A stretch of DNA of 64,000 bases from Labrys sedimenti (GCF_034424805.1 NZ_JAXOUF010000001.1:1116001-1180000), one strand, 5' to 3'. Positions 1 to 9,413 are shown, numbered from the stretch's first letter. The notes: generated by a model not told the origin, from the letters alone. Program-made: numbers and translations.

Positions 1-1168
<1,168 letters not shown>

Positions 1169-1194
1169 GGCAGGCGGATCGCATCCATGGCTTT

Positions 1195-1295
1195 AGCGTT
1201 TTGCGATTTGACGGAATCATCTCGAATCGCAAAGACTCGTCGGAACAAGGAACTAGAGCAAATGGGCGTTCACACTTGAACGCACTTTGCTCTAG
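1195..1295. repeat. Dispersed double-hairpin repeat, copy 1
   Basis: About 100 bp made of two stem-loops. The first pairs TTTGCGATT with AATCGCAAA around a 16-base loop. The second pairs TAGAGCAAA...GCGTTCA with TGAACGC...TTTGCTCTA, a near-perfect stem of about 16-18 bp with a CACT loop. A clearly related element lies at 54748-54845: both begin AGCGTTTTG and end in a GCTTTGCTC or ACTTTGCTC block. Two diverged copies with conserved hairpins in intergenic DNA indicate a REP-like or non-autonomous palindromic element. It probably also affects transcription downstream of trpE. Confidence 0.8.
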
Positions 1296-1800
1296 ATGGC
1301 CCGGTGCCCGACGATCGGCCCTGCTGACCTTTGCAGCCGCTTATGTCGTGCTGTTCGCAGACTTCTATCTATACCACTATCCAGGCGGCTTGCAGGCCAT
1401 CGCCTTGATGCTGGCTATTGCGCTGCCGGCCCTGGGCGCGGCCTATGGCATTTTCTTCTTCCATTGGCTCTTCGAGAGCGAGCGCTCTGCCCCCTATGCC
1501 GACTACGGTTTCGGCATCTGGCTGGTCTCCTCGCTCGCCTCGCTGATCTACATGGCCGTCTTCGCCGGCCTTGGAGCGCTCCTGCCCTATGGCCTGGAGA
1601 GGCTCGAACTGTTCGGGAACACCGTGCAGATGATCGCCTCGCGCATGACCCTGGCCTCGGACTATTTCGAACCCGTCGTGGGCCGCAATCTCGCGTTCTT
1701 CGTGCTGCTGGAGGTTTTTGCCTGCGCCTACGGCAAGAAGGAAGGCATGCGGGTTCGCGCATCCCATCGGAACGCAGGTCCGGAGCGGTTCGACCCCTGA
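1276..1800 (+). CDS. Small integral membrane protein, unknown function, start uncertain
   Basis: I do not recognise the family. The frame encodes a hydrophobic protein with about four predicted membrane segments (LLTFAAAYVVLF, IALMLAIALPALGAAYGIFF, GIWLVSSLASLIYMAVF, and a final one ending FVLLEVFACAY) and a basic tail. No ATG with a ribosome site lies in front of the first segment: the choices are TTG at 1276, inside the hairpin repeat, GTG at 1348, or ATG near 1408. The frame stays open upstream into trpE, so the repeat may have replaced the original promoter and start. It converges with the antiporter gene, with 13 bases between the stops. The hydrophobic pattern argues it is real; its start and function are not known. 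Confidence 0.5.
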   Translation: MNALCSRWPGARRSALLTFAAAYVVLFADFYLYHYPGGLQAIALMLAIALPALGAAYGIFFFHWLFESERSAPYADYGFGIWLVSSLASLIYMAVFAGLGALLPYGLERLELFGNTVQMIASRMTLASDYFEPVVGRNLAFFVLLEVFACAYGKKEGMRVRASHRNAGPERFDP

Positions 1801-1813
1801 TCCAAAACCTGCC

Positions 1814-2971
1814 TCAAGGTGCGACGATCAGGAGGACATAGGCGACGAAAATCACCAGATGCGCAAGGCCTGTCAGAAGCGTCGTACGTCCCGTGCCGAA
1901 ACTGACGACCCCCATGGCGAGGGCAAGAAGGAGCAAGATCGTATCGCCTGCATTGAGGCCGAGGGTCAGTGGACGTCCCGTGATGAGGCTCGCCGCCACG
2001 ACTGCTGGAATAGTCAAACCTATGGTTGCACAAGCCGAGCCCAGGGCGACGTTGAGCCCCCGTTGAAGCTCGTTCTTGAACGATGCTTTTATGGCGGATA
2101 TTGCTTCCGGCATCAGGGTGACAAGCGCAATCCCCGCGCCGACAATCGCGTCGGACTGCGTGATCTCGAGATAGCTAAGTCCGTCCTCCACACCAGCTGC
2201 CACCCGTTCCGTCAGTAGGACGATGCCCCCCAGTCCCAAGAGCAGCAGGACAAGATGCGTCGGCAGGGAGTAGGCGATGGCAAGATGTTCGCCCTGCACT
2301 TTCTCCAATGCACGAACCTCCGAAAAATCCTCCTTCTGGCCGTAGCTTTGCGCGAAAATGAAACTGCCATATAGCAGAATCGAAAGCACACCGACGAAAA
2401 CAAGCTGTATGGATGAAAAAGTCCCGGGTGCCGCAGACAGGGTGTAATTGGGCAGAACCATAGTCAAGACGGTGAGCGCGACAAGGACGGAGAGAAAAGC
2501 ACTCGTTCCCTGTCTCCTGATATCCTGTCGGTTATGGCGCCATCCCCCCACCGTCAGCGCTATCCCGACGATGCCGCAACAAACGATCATCACGGTGGAA
2601 AAGACCGACTCACGTGCCAATGTTGGATTATTGCTGCCGTGAAGCATCATTGAAACGATGATCGATACTTCAATGGTCGTTACCGCGAAGGTAAGAACCA
2701 ATGTACCGTAAGGTTGTCCGACACGGTGAGCTATCGCTTCGGCATGATGCAAGGCCGCAAATACGGTCACCAGGACAAGACCGATCGAAATAGAATTCAA
2801 AACAATGACAATTGCAAATTCGCCTTGTCCCACTGCAAGCACATTGGACTGAAAGATCAGTGCGACCATAAAACAGACGACAGGCAGGACCCATGTCCAT
2901 GAAGTTGCTCGGCGTAGGAATGTATCAAGCACGAGGGGCACCGAAGTTGTACTTTGCAAAAAGGCAACCAT
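1814..2971 (-). CDS. chaA: Calcium/proton antiporter, ChaA type
   Basis: Predicted inner-membrane cation/H+ exchanger of the CaCA superfamily, exporting Ca2+ (in ChaA also Na+/K+) against protons. It has about 11 hydrophobic segments and the two inverted alpha-repeat motifs: GTLVLTFAVTTIEVSII in the first half and VTLMPEAISAIKAS followed by NVALGSACATIGLTIP in the second, each with the conserved acidic residue. The length (385 aa) suits ChaA. ATG at 2971 was chosen over GTG at 2977. The gene lies on the opposite strand between trpE and trpG and looks less GC-rich than the trp genes, which suggests later insertion into a core operon. Confidence 0.88.
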   Translation of the reverse strand: MVAFLQSTTSVPLVLDTFLRRATSWTWVLPVVCFMVALIFQSNVLAVGQGEFAIVIVLNSISIGLVLVTVFAALHHAEAIAHRVGQPYGTLVLTFAVTTIEVSIIVSMMLHGSNNPTLARESVFSTVMIVCCGIVGIALTVGGWRHNRQDIRRQGTSAFLSVLVALTVLTMVLPNYTLSAAPGTFSSIQLVFVGVLSILLYGSFIFAQSYGQKEDFSEVRALEKVQGEHLAIAYSLPTHLVLLLLGLGGIVLLTERVAAGVEDGLSYLEITQSDAIVGAGIALVTLMPEAISAIKASFKNELQRGLNVALGSACATIGLTIPAVVAASLITGRPLTLGLNAGDTILLLLALAMGVVSFGTGRTTLLTGLAHLVIFVAYVLLIVAP

Positions 2972-3227
2972 AATCACATATCACATCATCGAAACGATTT
3001 CGGTAGATAAGCGCTCGTCCAGAAGCTTTCGACGAAGCGCCAGTTCCATCGAGGGTTGGCGCCCATGCGACGAAAGCGGCATCGCCGAGATGCTTGACCT
3101 TGAGCGGGCGAGAGCTCGCTGCGCGCATCTCCGAACCTGCTAGCTCTGGAAAGATCGCTATCCCGGAACCGCTTGACCCGCTGCCTCCTGACGCCTAGTC
3201 GTGATGGCTTCAAAGGAGGCTAGAGCC

Positions 3228-3860
3228 GTGACGACAGACCGTTCCATGACCGTGACGCTGATCGACAATTATGACAGCTTCACCTGGAACCTCTGGCATT
3301 ATCTCGGCCAGCTGGGTTGCACCGTCACGGTCCATCGCAACGACAAGGTCAGCGCCGACGACGTGATTGCCGCCGCGCCCGATGCGATCGTGCTCTCCCC
3401 CGGCCCCTGCACGCCCACCGAGGCCGGTATCTGCTGCGAATTGATCGAGAAGGCCAAGGACCGGATCCCTCTCTTCGGCGTCTGCCTCGGGCACCAGGCC
3501 ATCGGCCAGGTCTTCGGCGGCGACATCGTGCGCCTCGCCATTCCCATGCATGGCAAGATCTCCTCGATCGACCATCGTGGCCGCGGCGTCTTCAGGGGTC
3601 TGAACGGCCCGTTCATGGGCACGCGCTATCACTCGCTCGTGGTCAAGCGCGACAGCTTGCCGACCGATCTCGAGGTTACCGCCGAGACGGATGACGGTGT
3701 CATCATGGGCCTGCAGCACAAAAGTGCGCCACTGCATGGCGTCCAGTTCCATCCGGAGTCGATCATGTCCGACCATGGCCACCGCATCCTCCAGAACTTC
3801 CTGGAGCTGGCGGCGGAATGGAATGCCAAGCATCGGCCCCTCGAAAGCGAGCATGTGTGA
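3228..3860 (+). CDS. trpG: Anthranilate synthase component II (glutamine amidotransferase)
   Basis: TrpG releases ammonia from glutamine for TrpE. The class I amidotransferase triad is present: Cys86 in FGVCLGHQ and His175/Glu177 in QFHPES; LSPGPCTPTEAG is the family oxyanion region. The start is GTG at 3228 because a perfect AAAGGAGG at 3212-3219 ends 8 bases before it; the earlier in-frame GTG 3201 and ATG 3204 lie upstream of that ribosome site. The product has 210 residues. The stop overlaps the trpD start by one base (TGATG), so trpG-trpD-trpC-moaC-moeA form a tight operon whose promoter must lie between the antiporter gene and here. Confidence 0.97.
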   Translation: MTTDRSMTVTLIDNYDSFTWNLWHYLGQLGCTVTVHRNDKVSADDVIAAAPDAIVLSPGPCTPTEAGICCELIEKAKDRIPLFGVCLGHQAIGQVFGGDIVRLAIPMHGKISSIDHRGRGVFRGLNGPFMGTRYHSLVVKRDSLPTDLEVTAETDDGVIMGLQHKSAPLHGVQFHPESIMSDHGHRILQNFLELAAEWNAKHRPLESEHV

Positions 3861-4870
3861 TGGACGGTTTCAAGCCCTATATCGGCAAGGCCGCCGCTGG
3901 TTCGCTCACGCGCGACGAAGCGGCTGAAGCCTTCGACCTCCTGCTCTCCGGGCAAGCGACGCCCTCGCAGATCGGTGGCTTCCTGATGGCGCTCAGGGTC
4001 CGCGGGGAAACACCGGACGAGATGGCCGGCGCCGTGAGCGCCATGCGCGCCAAGATGCTGACGGTGGAAGCCCCCGAGGATGCCGTCGACATCGTCGGCA
4101 CTGGTGGCGATGCCTCCGGCTCCTACAATGTCTCGACCGCCGCCTCCCTGATCGTGGCCGGCGCGGGCGTAAAGGTTGCCAAACATGGCAATCGCGCCCT
4201 CTCCTCCAAATCCGGCGCCGCCGATGTTCTGACAGCGCTCGGGGTCAACATCGAACTCAGACCGGAAGACATCGCACGCTGTATCGCCTTGGCTGGCGTC
4301 GGGTTCATGTTCGCACCCGCTCATCACGGCGCGATGAGACATGTCGGCCCCACCCGCGTCGAACTCGGCACACGCACGATCTTCAACCTGCTGGGACCGC
4401 TCTCCAACCCTGCCGGCGTCAAGCGGCAACTGCTCGGCGTCTATGCCCGCCAATGGCTTCAGCCGATGGTGGAGGTGCTCAAGACTCTGGGCTCGACGCG
4501 CATCATCGCCGTGCATGGCAGCGACGGGCTCGACGAGATCACCACCACCGGGCCCACCGAGATCGTCTCGCTGGAGAATGGCGAGATCAGCCACGGTGTC
4601 ATCACGCCTGAGGAAGTCGGCCTGCGGGTAGCCACCCCCGACGATCTGAAGGGGGGCGACGCCGCCCACAACGCAGTGGCGCTGCGGGCCGTGCTCGAAG
4701 GCGAGAAGACGCCCTATCGCGACATCGCCCTCCTCAATGCCGGTGCCGCCTTGCTGGTGGCAGGGCGGGTGCGGACCCTGGATGACGGGGTGGCCCTCGC
4801 TCGCGAATCCGTCGACCAGGGCAAGGCCCTGGCAACGCTCGACCGTTTGGTTGAAGTTTCCAACGCGTGA
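3860..4870 (+). CDS. trpD: Anthranilate phosphoribosyltransferase
   Basis: TrpD transfers phosphoribose from PRPP to anthranilate, the second step of the tryptophan pathway. At 336 residues it has normal length. The PRPP/Mg2+ loop GTGGDASGSYNVST is at about residues 80-93, followed by KHGNRALSSKSGAADVL, the other nucleoside phosphoribosyltransferase family III signature. The N-terminal helical domain (QIGGFLMALRVRGET) is intact. The start overlaps the trpG stop and the end touches the trpC start, consistent with translational coupling. The order G-D-C is the usual alphaproteobacterial one. Confidence 0.97.
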   Translation: MDGFKPYIGKAAAGSLTRDEAAEAFDLLLSGQATPSQIGGFLMALRVRGETPDEMAGAVSAMRAKMLTVEAPEDAVDIVGTGGDASGSYNVSTAASLIVAGAGVKVAKHGNRALSSKSGAADVLTALGVNIELRPEDIARCIALAGVGFMFAPAHHGAMRHVGPTRVELGTRTIFNLLGPLSNPAGVKRQLLGVYARQWLQPMVEVLKTLGSTRIIAVHGSDGLDEITTTGPTEIVSLENGEISHGVITPEEVGLRVATPDDLKGGDAAHNAVALRAVLEGEKTPYRDIALLNAGAALLVAGRVRTLDDGVALARESVDQGKALATLDRLVEVSNA

Positions 4871-4875
4871 GTGCC

Positions 4876-5679
4876 ATGGCCACCATTCTCCAGAAGATCG
4901 AAGCCTATAAGCGCCGCGAGATCGAGGCAGCGAAGGCCGCAAGCCCGCTGCCGGAGCTGATCAAGCTGGCGGACCGGGCCAGTCCCGTACGCGGCTTCCA
5001 GAGGGCCCTCCGGGCCAAGCTCGACGCCGGCAATACTGCCTTGATTGCCGAGATCAAGAAGGCCAGCCCGTCCAAGGGCCTGATCCGCGCCGATTTCGAC
5101 CCTCCGGCGCTTGCCCGCGCCTATGAAGCCGGCGGGGCGGCCTGTCTTTCCGTGCTGACCGACGAGCCCTCCTTCCAGGGACGGCCGGAGTTCCTCACCG
5201 CGGCGCGTGCGGCGGTATCGCTGCCCGCCTTGCGCAAGGACTTCCTCTACGACCCCTACCAGGTGGTGGAAGCAAGGGCCTGGGGTGCCGACTGCATCCT
5301 GGTGATCATGGCCAGCGTCACCGATGCCGAAGCCCGTGCCCTGATTGCGGCCGCGAAGGACTGGTCCCTTGACGTCCTGTGCGAGATCCACAATCACGAC
5401 GAGCTCGAGCGCTCTCTCACGCTCGATGTCGGCATGATCGGTATCAACAATCGCGATCTCAACGACTTCGTCACTCGCCTGGAGACGACCGAGACACTGG
5501 CGCCGCTGGTGCCCGGCGATCGCCTCCTGGTCGGCGAAAGCGGTATCTTCACGCCCGGCGACGTCCAGCGCCTGCAGACGGTGGGCGTCAACACCTTCCT
5601 GGTCGGCGAGAGCCTGATGCGTCAGGGCGACGTCACCGCCGCCACGCGCGCCCTGCTGTCTGTGGACCAGGCGGCATGA
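4876..5679 (+). CDS. trpC: Indole-3-glycerol phosphate synthase
   Basis: TrpC closes the ring of carboxyphenylaminodeoxyribulose phosphate to give indoleglycerol phosphate. It is a single-domain TIM barrel of 267 residues, not fused to TrpF. Catalytic and phosphate-binding motifs are visible: AEIKKASPSKG, ALRKDFLYDPYQV, INNRDLNDF and VGESGI. ATG 4876 was chosen because the family begins MxxILxKIEAYK; GTG 4867, which overlaps the trpD stop as GTGA, is an alternative that adds three residues. trpF, trpB and trpA are not in this window. Confidence 0.96.
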   Translation: MATILQKIEAYKRREIEAAKAASPLPELIKLADRASPVRGFQRALRAKLDAGNTALIAEIKKASPSKGLIRADFDPPALARAYEAGGAACLSVLTDEPSFQGRPEFLTAARAAVSLPALRKDFLYDPYQVVEARAWGADCILVIMASVTDAEARALIAAAKDWSLDVLCEIHNHDELERSLTLDVGMIGINNRDLNDFVTRLETTETLAPLVPGDRLLVGESGIFTPGDVQRLQTVGVNTFLVGESLMRQGDVTAATRALLSVDQAA

Positions 5680-6179
5680 GCCAGCAAAATGCAAAGCCCG
5701 TCCTTACCCATCTCGACGCCTCCGGCGAGGCGAACATGGTCGATGTCTCGCAAAAGGCGGTGACCAGCCGCACCGCGATCGCCGAAGGGCGCGTGGTGAT
5801 GCAGCGCGCGACGCTCGATCTCGTCTTGTCGGGCGATGCCAAGAAGGGTGACGTCCGCGCGACCGCTCGCATCGCCGGTATCATGGCCGCCAAGAAGACG
5901 CATGAGCTCATCCCACTCTGCCACCCCTTGTTGCTGAGCAAGGTCGCCGTCGAGATCGAGCCCGATACCGCTCTGCCCGGCCTGACGGTGCGGGCGACAG
6001 CCAAGGTCGCCGGACAGACCGGCGTGGAGATGGAAGCGCTGACCGCAGTTTCCGTCGCCTGCCTGACCATCTATGACATGGTCAAGGCTGCCGACCGGGG
6101 CATGCGCATCGAGGCGATCAGGCTCATAGAGAAGTCCGGCGGCAAATCCGGCGATTGGCATGCGGAGGAAAATCCATGA
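5676..6179 (+). CDS. moaC: Cyclic pyranopterin monophosphate synthase
   Basis: MoaC, acting with MoaA, makes cyclic pyranopterin monophosphate in molybdenum cofactor synthesis. The protein has 167 residues, typical of the family, with KKTHELIPLCHPLLLSKV, the strand around TGVEMEALTAVSVACLTIYDM and the catalytic-lysine stretch VKAADRGMRI. It starts within the trpC stop (ATGA overlap) and ends in the moeA start (ATGA overlap), so tryptophan and Moco genes share a transcript. The trpC-moaC-moeA-lexA order is conserved in many Hyphomicrobiales. Confidence 0.97.
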   Translation: MSQQNAKPVLTHLDASGEANMVDVSQKAVTSRTAIAEGRVVMQRATLDLVLSGDAKKGDVRATARIAGIMAAKKTHELIPLCHPLLLSKVAVEIEPDTALPGLTVRATAKVAGQTGVEMEALTAVSVACLTIYDMVKAADRGMRIEAIRLIEKSGGKSGDWHAEENP

Positions 6180-7396
6180 GCCTGCTTCCCGTCGCGGACG
6201 CGCTGGCCAAGGTGGTTGCCGGCGTGAGCCCGCTCCCGGTCGAAACCGTACCGCTGCACGCAGCGCGGACCCGTGTCCTGGCCTCGGGCATCACGGCCCT
6301 CAGAACCCAGCCGGGCTTCAACGCCTCCGCCATGGACGGCTATGCCGTGCGGGGGCAGGATGCCCAGGAGGGTGCTGTCCTCGAATTGATCGGCGAATCG
6401 GCGGCGGGGCATGGCTATGCCGGTCGTGTCGGCGAGAACCAGGCGGTACGCATCTTCACGGGTGCCCCCGTGCCGGATGGCGCCGACACGGTGGTGATCC
6501 AGGAGCAGACCCGCCGGGAGGGCAACCAGGTCCTCGTCGAAGCCACGGCCAAGCCCGGCCAGCATATCCGAGCCCGCGGCCTGGACTTTGCCGAAGGCAA
6601 GGAAGCGCTGGCACCAGGTACCGTCATCGGCCCCCGCGACATTGCCCTTGCAGCGGCGATGAACCACCCTCGCCTGCCCGTCCATCGCCGCCCCAAGGTC
6701 GCCATCCTCGCCACCGGCGATGAACTGGTGCTCCCCGGCCAAGCCATCGGCGAGAACCAGATCGTCGCCTCCAACAACTTCGCCATCCGCGCCCTCGTCG
6801 AAGCCGAAGGCGGCGAAGTGCTCGACCTCGGCATCGCCAGCGACGACTTTCCGGCCCTGGAAGCCGCCATCAAGCGAGCTCGCGCCGAAAAGGCCGATGT
6901 GCTCGTCACCATCGGCGGCGCATCCGTCGGCGATCACGATCTGATCCAGACCGCACTGACCCGCGAAGGCATGCGGCTCGGCTTCTGGAAAATCGCGATG
7001 CGGCCAGGCAAGCCGCTGCTGCATGGGCGGCTCGGTGCCATGCACATTCTCGGACTGCCGGGCAATCCGGTCTCCTCCGTGGTTTGCGGCGTCCTCTTTC
7101 TTGTGCCGCTGCTGCGCACGTTGCTTGGCCGTTCCGACGCAGGCCCGCCACGCCGCAAGGCCGTCTTTGCCCGTTCCTGGCCGGCCAACGATATTCGCGA
7201 GGACTATATTCGCGCCCGCTTCCTGCTTGACGATACGTCAGACATCCTCAAGGTGGAGCCATTAACATTGCAGGATTCGTCGCTCGTCAGCGTGATGCAG
7301 CATGCCGATTGCCTGGTGATCCGGCCGCCCTTCGCACCCGAAGCAAAGGCGGGTGAGACCTGCGAGATCATCGATCTCCGCACGGCAGGCTATTGA
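6176..7396 (+). CDS. moeA: Molybdopterin molybdenumtransferase
   Basis: MoeA inserts molybdate into adenylylated molybdopterin. The 406-residue product shows all four domains: the start of the MoeA N-terminal region with SAMDGYAVR, the MogA-like domain with ATGDELVLPGQ and TIGGASVGDHD, GLPGNPVSSVVCG, and a C-terminal beta-barrel ending CEIIDLR. ATG 6176 overlaps the moaC stop and follows a GGAGGA ribosome site at 6164-6169. Neither modE nor a transporter gene is adjacent, though a Mop-type molybdate-binding protein lies 1.7 kb away at 9055-9261. Confidence 0.97.
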   Translation: MSLLPVADALAKVVAGVSPLPVETVPLHAARTRVLASGITALRTQPGFNASAMDGYAVRGQDAQEGAVLELIGESAAGHGYAGRVGENQAVRIFTGAPVPDGADTVVIQEQTRREGNQVLVEATAKPGQHIRARGLDFAEGKEALAPGTVIGPRDIALAAAMNHPRLPVHRRPKVAILATGDELVLPGQAIGENQIVASNNFAIRALVEAEGGEVLDLGIASDDFPALEAAIKRARAEKADVLVTIGGASVGDHDLIQTALTREGMRLGFWKIAMRPGKPLLHGRLGAMHILGLPGNPVSSVVCGVLFLVPLLRTLLGRSDAGPPRRKAVFARSWPANDIREDYIRARFLLDDTSDILKVEPLTLQDSSLVSVMQHADCLVIRPPFAPEAKAGETCEIIDLRTAGY

Positions 7397-7427
7397 CCAC
7401 GTCTTTAACCTGAACTTCATTGTTGCA

Positions 7428-7467
7428 GAACACAGTAGGAACATGTAGCACTGTTCTTGTTTTGTTT
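7428..7467 (+). promoter_or_regulatory. Tandem LexA boxes in the lexA promoter
   Basis: The alphaproteobacterial SOS operator is GTTC-N7-GTTC, equivalently GAAC-N7-GAAC. Bases 7428-7442 read GAAC-acagtag-GAAC, an exact match. Bases 7453-7467 read GTTC-ttgtttt-GTTT, one mismatch from consensus. Both lie between moeA and lexA, so lexA is very probably autoregulated here. Confidence 0.85.
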
Positions 7468-7508
7468 ACACCTTCACCGTGATTCGCGGCCGCCACGACG
7501 GGATAGCC

Positions 7509-8231
7509 ATGCTGACCAAGAAACAACATGAATTGCTTCGGTTCATTCATGAGCGCCTGAAAGAACAGGGTGTGCCTCCTTCCTTCGACGAGATGAAGGA
7601 AGCGCTGGACCTCAGGTCCAAGTCTGGCATTCACCGCCTGATCATGGCGCTGGAAGAGCGTGGCTTCATTCGGCGCCTGCCCAATCGCGCTCGAGCGCTC
7701 GAAGTGGTGCGCCTGCCCGAATCGGCAGTACCGAGCGGTGGCGGCCTGTCGCTGGCCTCTTCCCAGCGCGGTTTCCGTCCCAATGTGATCGAGGGCAATC
7801 TCGGCAAGGTGCGCCCCGTCAGGCCTGAAATTGACGACGAGGTCGGCCGGCCGGTCCTTGTCCCGGTGATGGGGCGCATTGCCGCCGGCACGCCGGTCTC
7901 CGCCATCCAGTCCAAGAGCCACACCATCAGCGTCACGCCGGAAATGCTGTCCTCCGGCGATCATTTCGCTCTGGAGGTCCGTGGCGATTCCATGATCGAG
8001 GCCGGTATCTTCGACAATGACACCGTACTCATCCGCCGCCAGGACCATGCCGATACCGGCGACATCGTCGTGGCTCTGATCGATGACGAGGAAGCCACGC
8101 TCAAGCGCCTGCGCAAGCGCGGAGCCTCCATCGCACTGGAGGCTGCCAACCCGGCCTATGAAACTCGTATCTTCGGGCCCGACCGGGTGCAGATCCAGGG
8201 CAAGCTGGTCGGTTTGTTCCGTCGCTACTGA
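7509..8231 (+). CDS. lexA: SOS repressor LexA
   Basis: LexA represses DNA-damage genes and self-cleaves when RecA filaments form. The 240-residue protein begins MLTKKQHELLRFI with a winged-helix DNA-binding domain (PSFDEMKEAL, KSGIHRLI). The autocleavage site Ala126-Gly127 lies in GRIAAGTP, the catalytic serine (about residue 161) in GDSMIEAG and the catalytic lysine (about residue 199) in EEATLKRL. ATG 7509 is preferred over the upstream alternative start because the family begins exactly here. Two LexA boxes lie upstream. A pentapeptide-repeat gene follows after 28 bases and probably shares the transcript. Confidence 0.98.
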   Translation: MLTKKQHELLRFIHERLKEQGVPPSFDEMKEALDLRSKSGIHRLIMALEERGFIRRLPNRARALEVVRLPESAVPSGGGLSLASSQRGFRPNVIEGNLGKVRPVRPEIDDEVGRPVLVPVMGRIAAGTPVSAIQSKSHTISVTPEMLSSGDHFALEVRGDSMIEAGIFDNDTVLIRRQDHADTGDIVVALIDDEEATLKRLRKRGASIALEAANPAYETRIFGPDRVQIQGKLVGLFRRY

Positions 8232-8259
8232 GTGTGGCCGACGCCAAGGCCTGCCGGTC

Positions 8260-8943
8260 ATGAGTGCGCTTCGCGCAATCGCGAACCGCAGCCTGCAGCG
8301 CCGCGATGTCGAAGACCTAGTCGCGACGAAGCTTCCCCATTCCGTCGTCGATTGCGAGATGGAGGAGTGCGATCTTTCGCGTCTCGATCTCTCTCATTGG
8401 GTATTCGAGCGTTGCATCCTTAGAAACGCCAAGCTGGTCGGCGCCAAGCTTGCCAATACGCTCTGGCGCAACTGCAAGGCGAGCGGCGCCGATTTCCGTG
8501 GCACGGATCTGGAGGAAGCGAACTTCCGCACCGGTGATTACAGCAATACCAGCTTCCGGCGTGCCAAGGCGGCTTCGGCGACATTCATCGGTTGCAAGCT
8601 GACGGGCGCAGACCTCTCGGAGATCTCGGCGCTGGGGCTGGTTTTCGAGGAGGTTCTGCTGATGTCGGCCAAACTGCCGGCCTTTTCCTTCCGCAAGGCC
8701 GTGCTGCGTCGTCTCGACTTCACCCAGGCCGATTTACGCCAATGCGACTTTCGCGAGGCGACCTTCGAGGAATGCAGCCTGCGCGATGCGAATCTGGCCG
8801 ACACCCGCTTCGAGGGGGCCGACCTGCGCGGCGCCGATCTCGGTGGACTGAGGCTGGGAGATGCCCTCTATTTCAAGGGCGCTACGATCTCGAAAGGCCA
8901 GGCCGGCCAGTTGCTGGCCGAACTGGGCTTGCGGATTGCCTGA
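8260..8943 (+). CDS. Pentapeptide-repeat protein, Qnr-like architecture
   Basis: The 227-residue protein is built almost wholly of A(D/N)LXX-type pentapeptides (for example FRGTDLEEANF, LTGADLSE, ADLRGADLGG), predicting a right-handed quadrilateral beta-helix. Length and all-repeat layout resemble Qnr/McbG/MfpA proteins, DNA mimics that protect DNA gyrase, but sequence alone cannot prove that role. The start ATG 8260 lies 28 bases after lexA with no terminator between, so it is probably transcribed from the LexA-controlled promoter. Known qnrB genes are also LexA-controlled, which makes gyrase protection a reasonable but untested guess. Confidence 0.85.
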   Translation: MSALRAIANRSLQRRDVEDLVATKLPHSVVDCEMEECDLSRLDLSHWVFERCILRNAKLVGAKLANTLWRNCKASGADFRGTDLEEANFRTGDYSNTSFRRAKAASATFIGCKLTGADLSEISALGLVFEEVLLMSAKLPAFSFRKAVLRRLDFTQADLRQCDFREATFEECSLRDANLADTRFEGADLRGADLGGLRLGDALYFKGATISKGQAGQLLAELGLRIA

Positions 8944-9054
8944 CAAAACGTCCGGAATTTACAGGCTCATCGGCTCGACATCAGACAACCAGGGGTGCTC
9001 GAACCACTATCCGCCCGAGCACTGCCGAAAGTCGGCATGAAACGGGAAGGCAGG

Positions 9055-9261
9055 TCAGTCGACTGCAATCATGACATCTGAGGCCTTGATGACGGCATAG
9101 GCGTTCTGGCCGGGCTTGAGATTGAGGTCGTCGACGGCCTCGTTGGTGATCGACGCGGTAATGATGGTACCGTTGACCTCGAGTTGGATATGGGAAGTGG
9201 TCTGCCCTTTCGTCACGCTCTTGATCGTACCCTTGATCTGGTTGCGGGCGCTGATTTTCAT
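9055..9261 (-). CDS. Mop/TOBE-domain molybdate-binding protein (molbindin)
   Basis: A 68-residue single TOBE (Mop) domain: MKISARNQIKGTIKSV, then a turn with GQTTSHIQLEVNG, NEAVDDLNLKPGQ and a final AYAVIKASDVMIAVD. Such proteins assemble into hexamers that bind several oxyanions and are thought to buffer cytoplasmic molybdate. The family length is about 70 residues, so it appears complete. It is transcribed opposite to the nearby moaC/moeA genes and shares no operon with them. The RTX gene lies upstream of it on the same strand, 216 bases away. Confidence 0.9.
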   Translation of the reverse strand: MKISARNQIKGTIKSVTKGQTTSHIQLEVNGTIITASITNEAVDDLNLKPGQNAYAVIKASDVMIAVD

Positions 9262-9376
9262 GAAACTTCCCTTGGCGACGCGAAAAACGCGATCATCATC
9301 ATTCTCGAAGCAATGTCCACCGGCAAATACTGGTGAAATTGGTGTGTCCGCCGCCCCTTCCAGACGGCGACACGAT

Positions 9377-9413
9377 CAGGGTAACCGCCTCAAAACGCGC
9401 GGCCGTTACCCTG
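9377..9413 (-). terminator. Hairpin downstream of the RTX gene, possible terminator
   Basis: A perfect 9-bp inverted repeat, CAGGGTAAC with GTTACCCTG, encloses a 19-base loop about 65 bases past the RTX stop. No U-run follows on the minus strand, so a factor-independent terminator is not certain. Confidence 0.4.

Noticed and set aside
3629..4942. A 437-codon frame antisense to trpG and trpD
   Set aside because: Opposite two intact biosynthetic genes and without family features.
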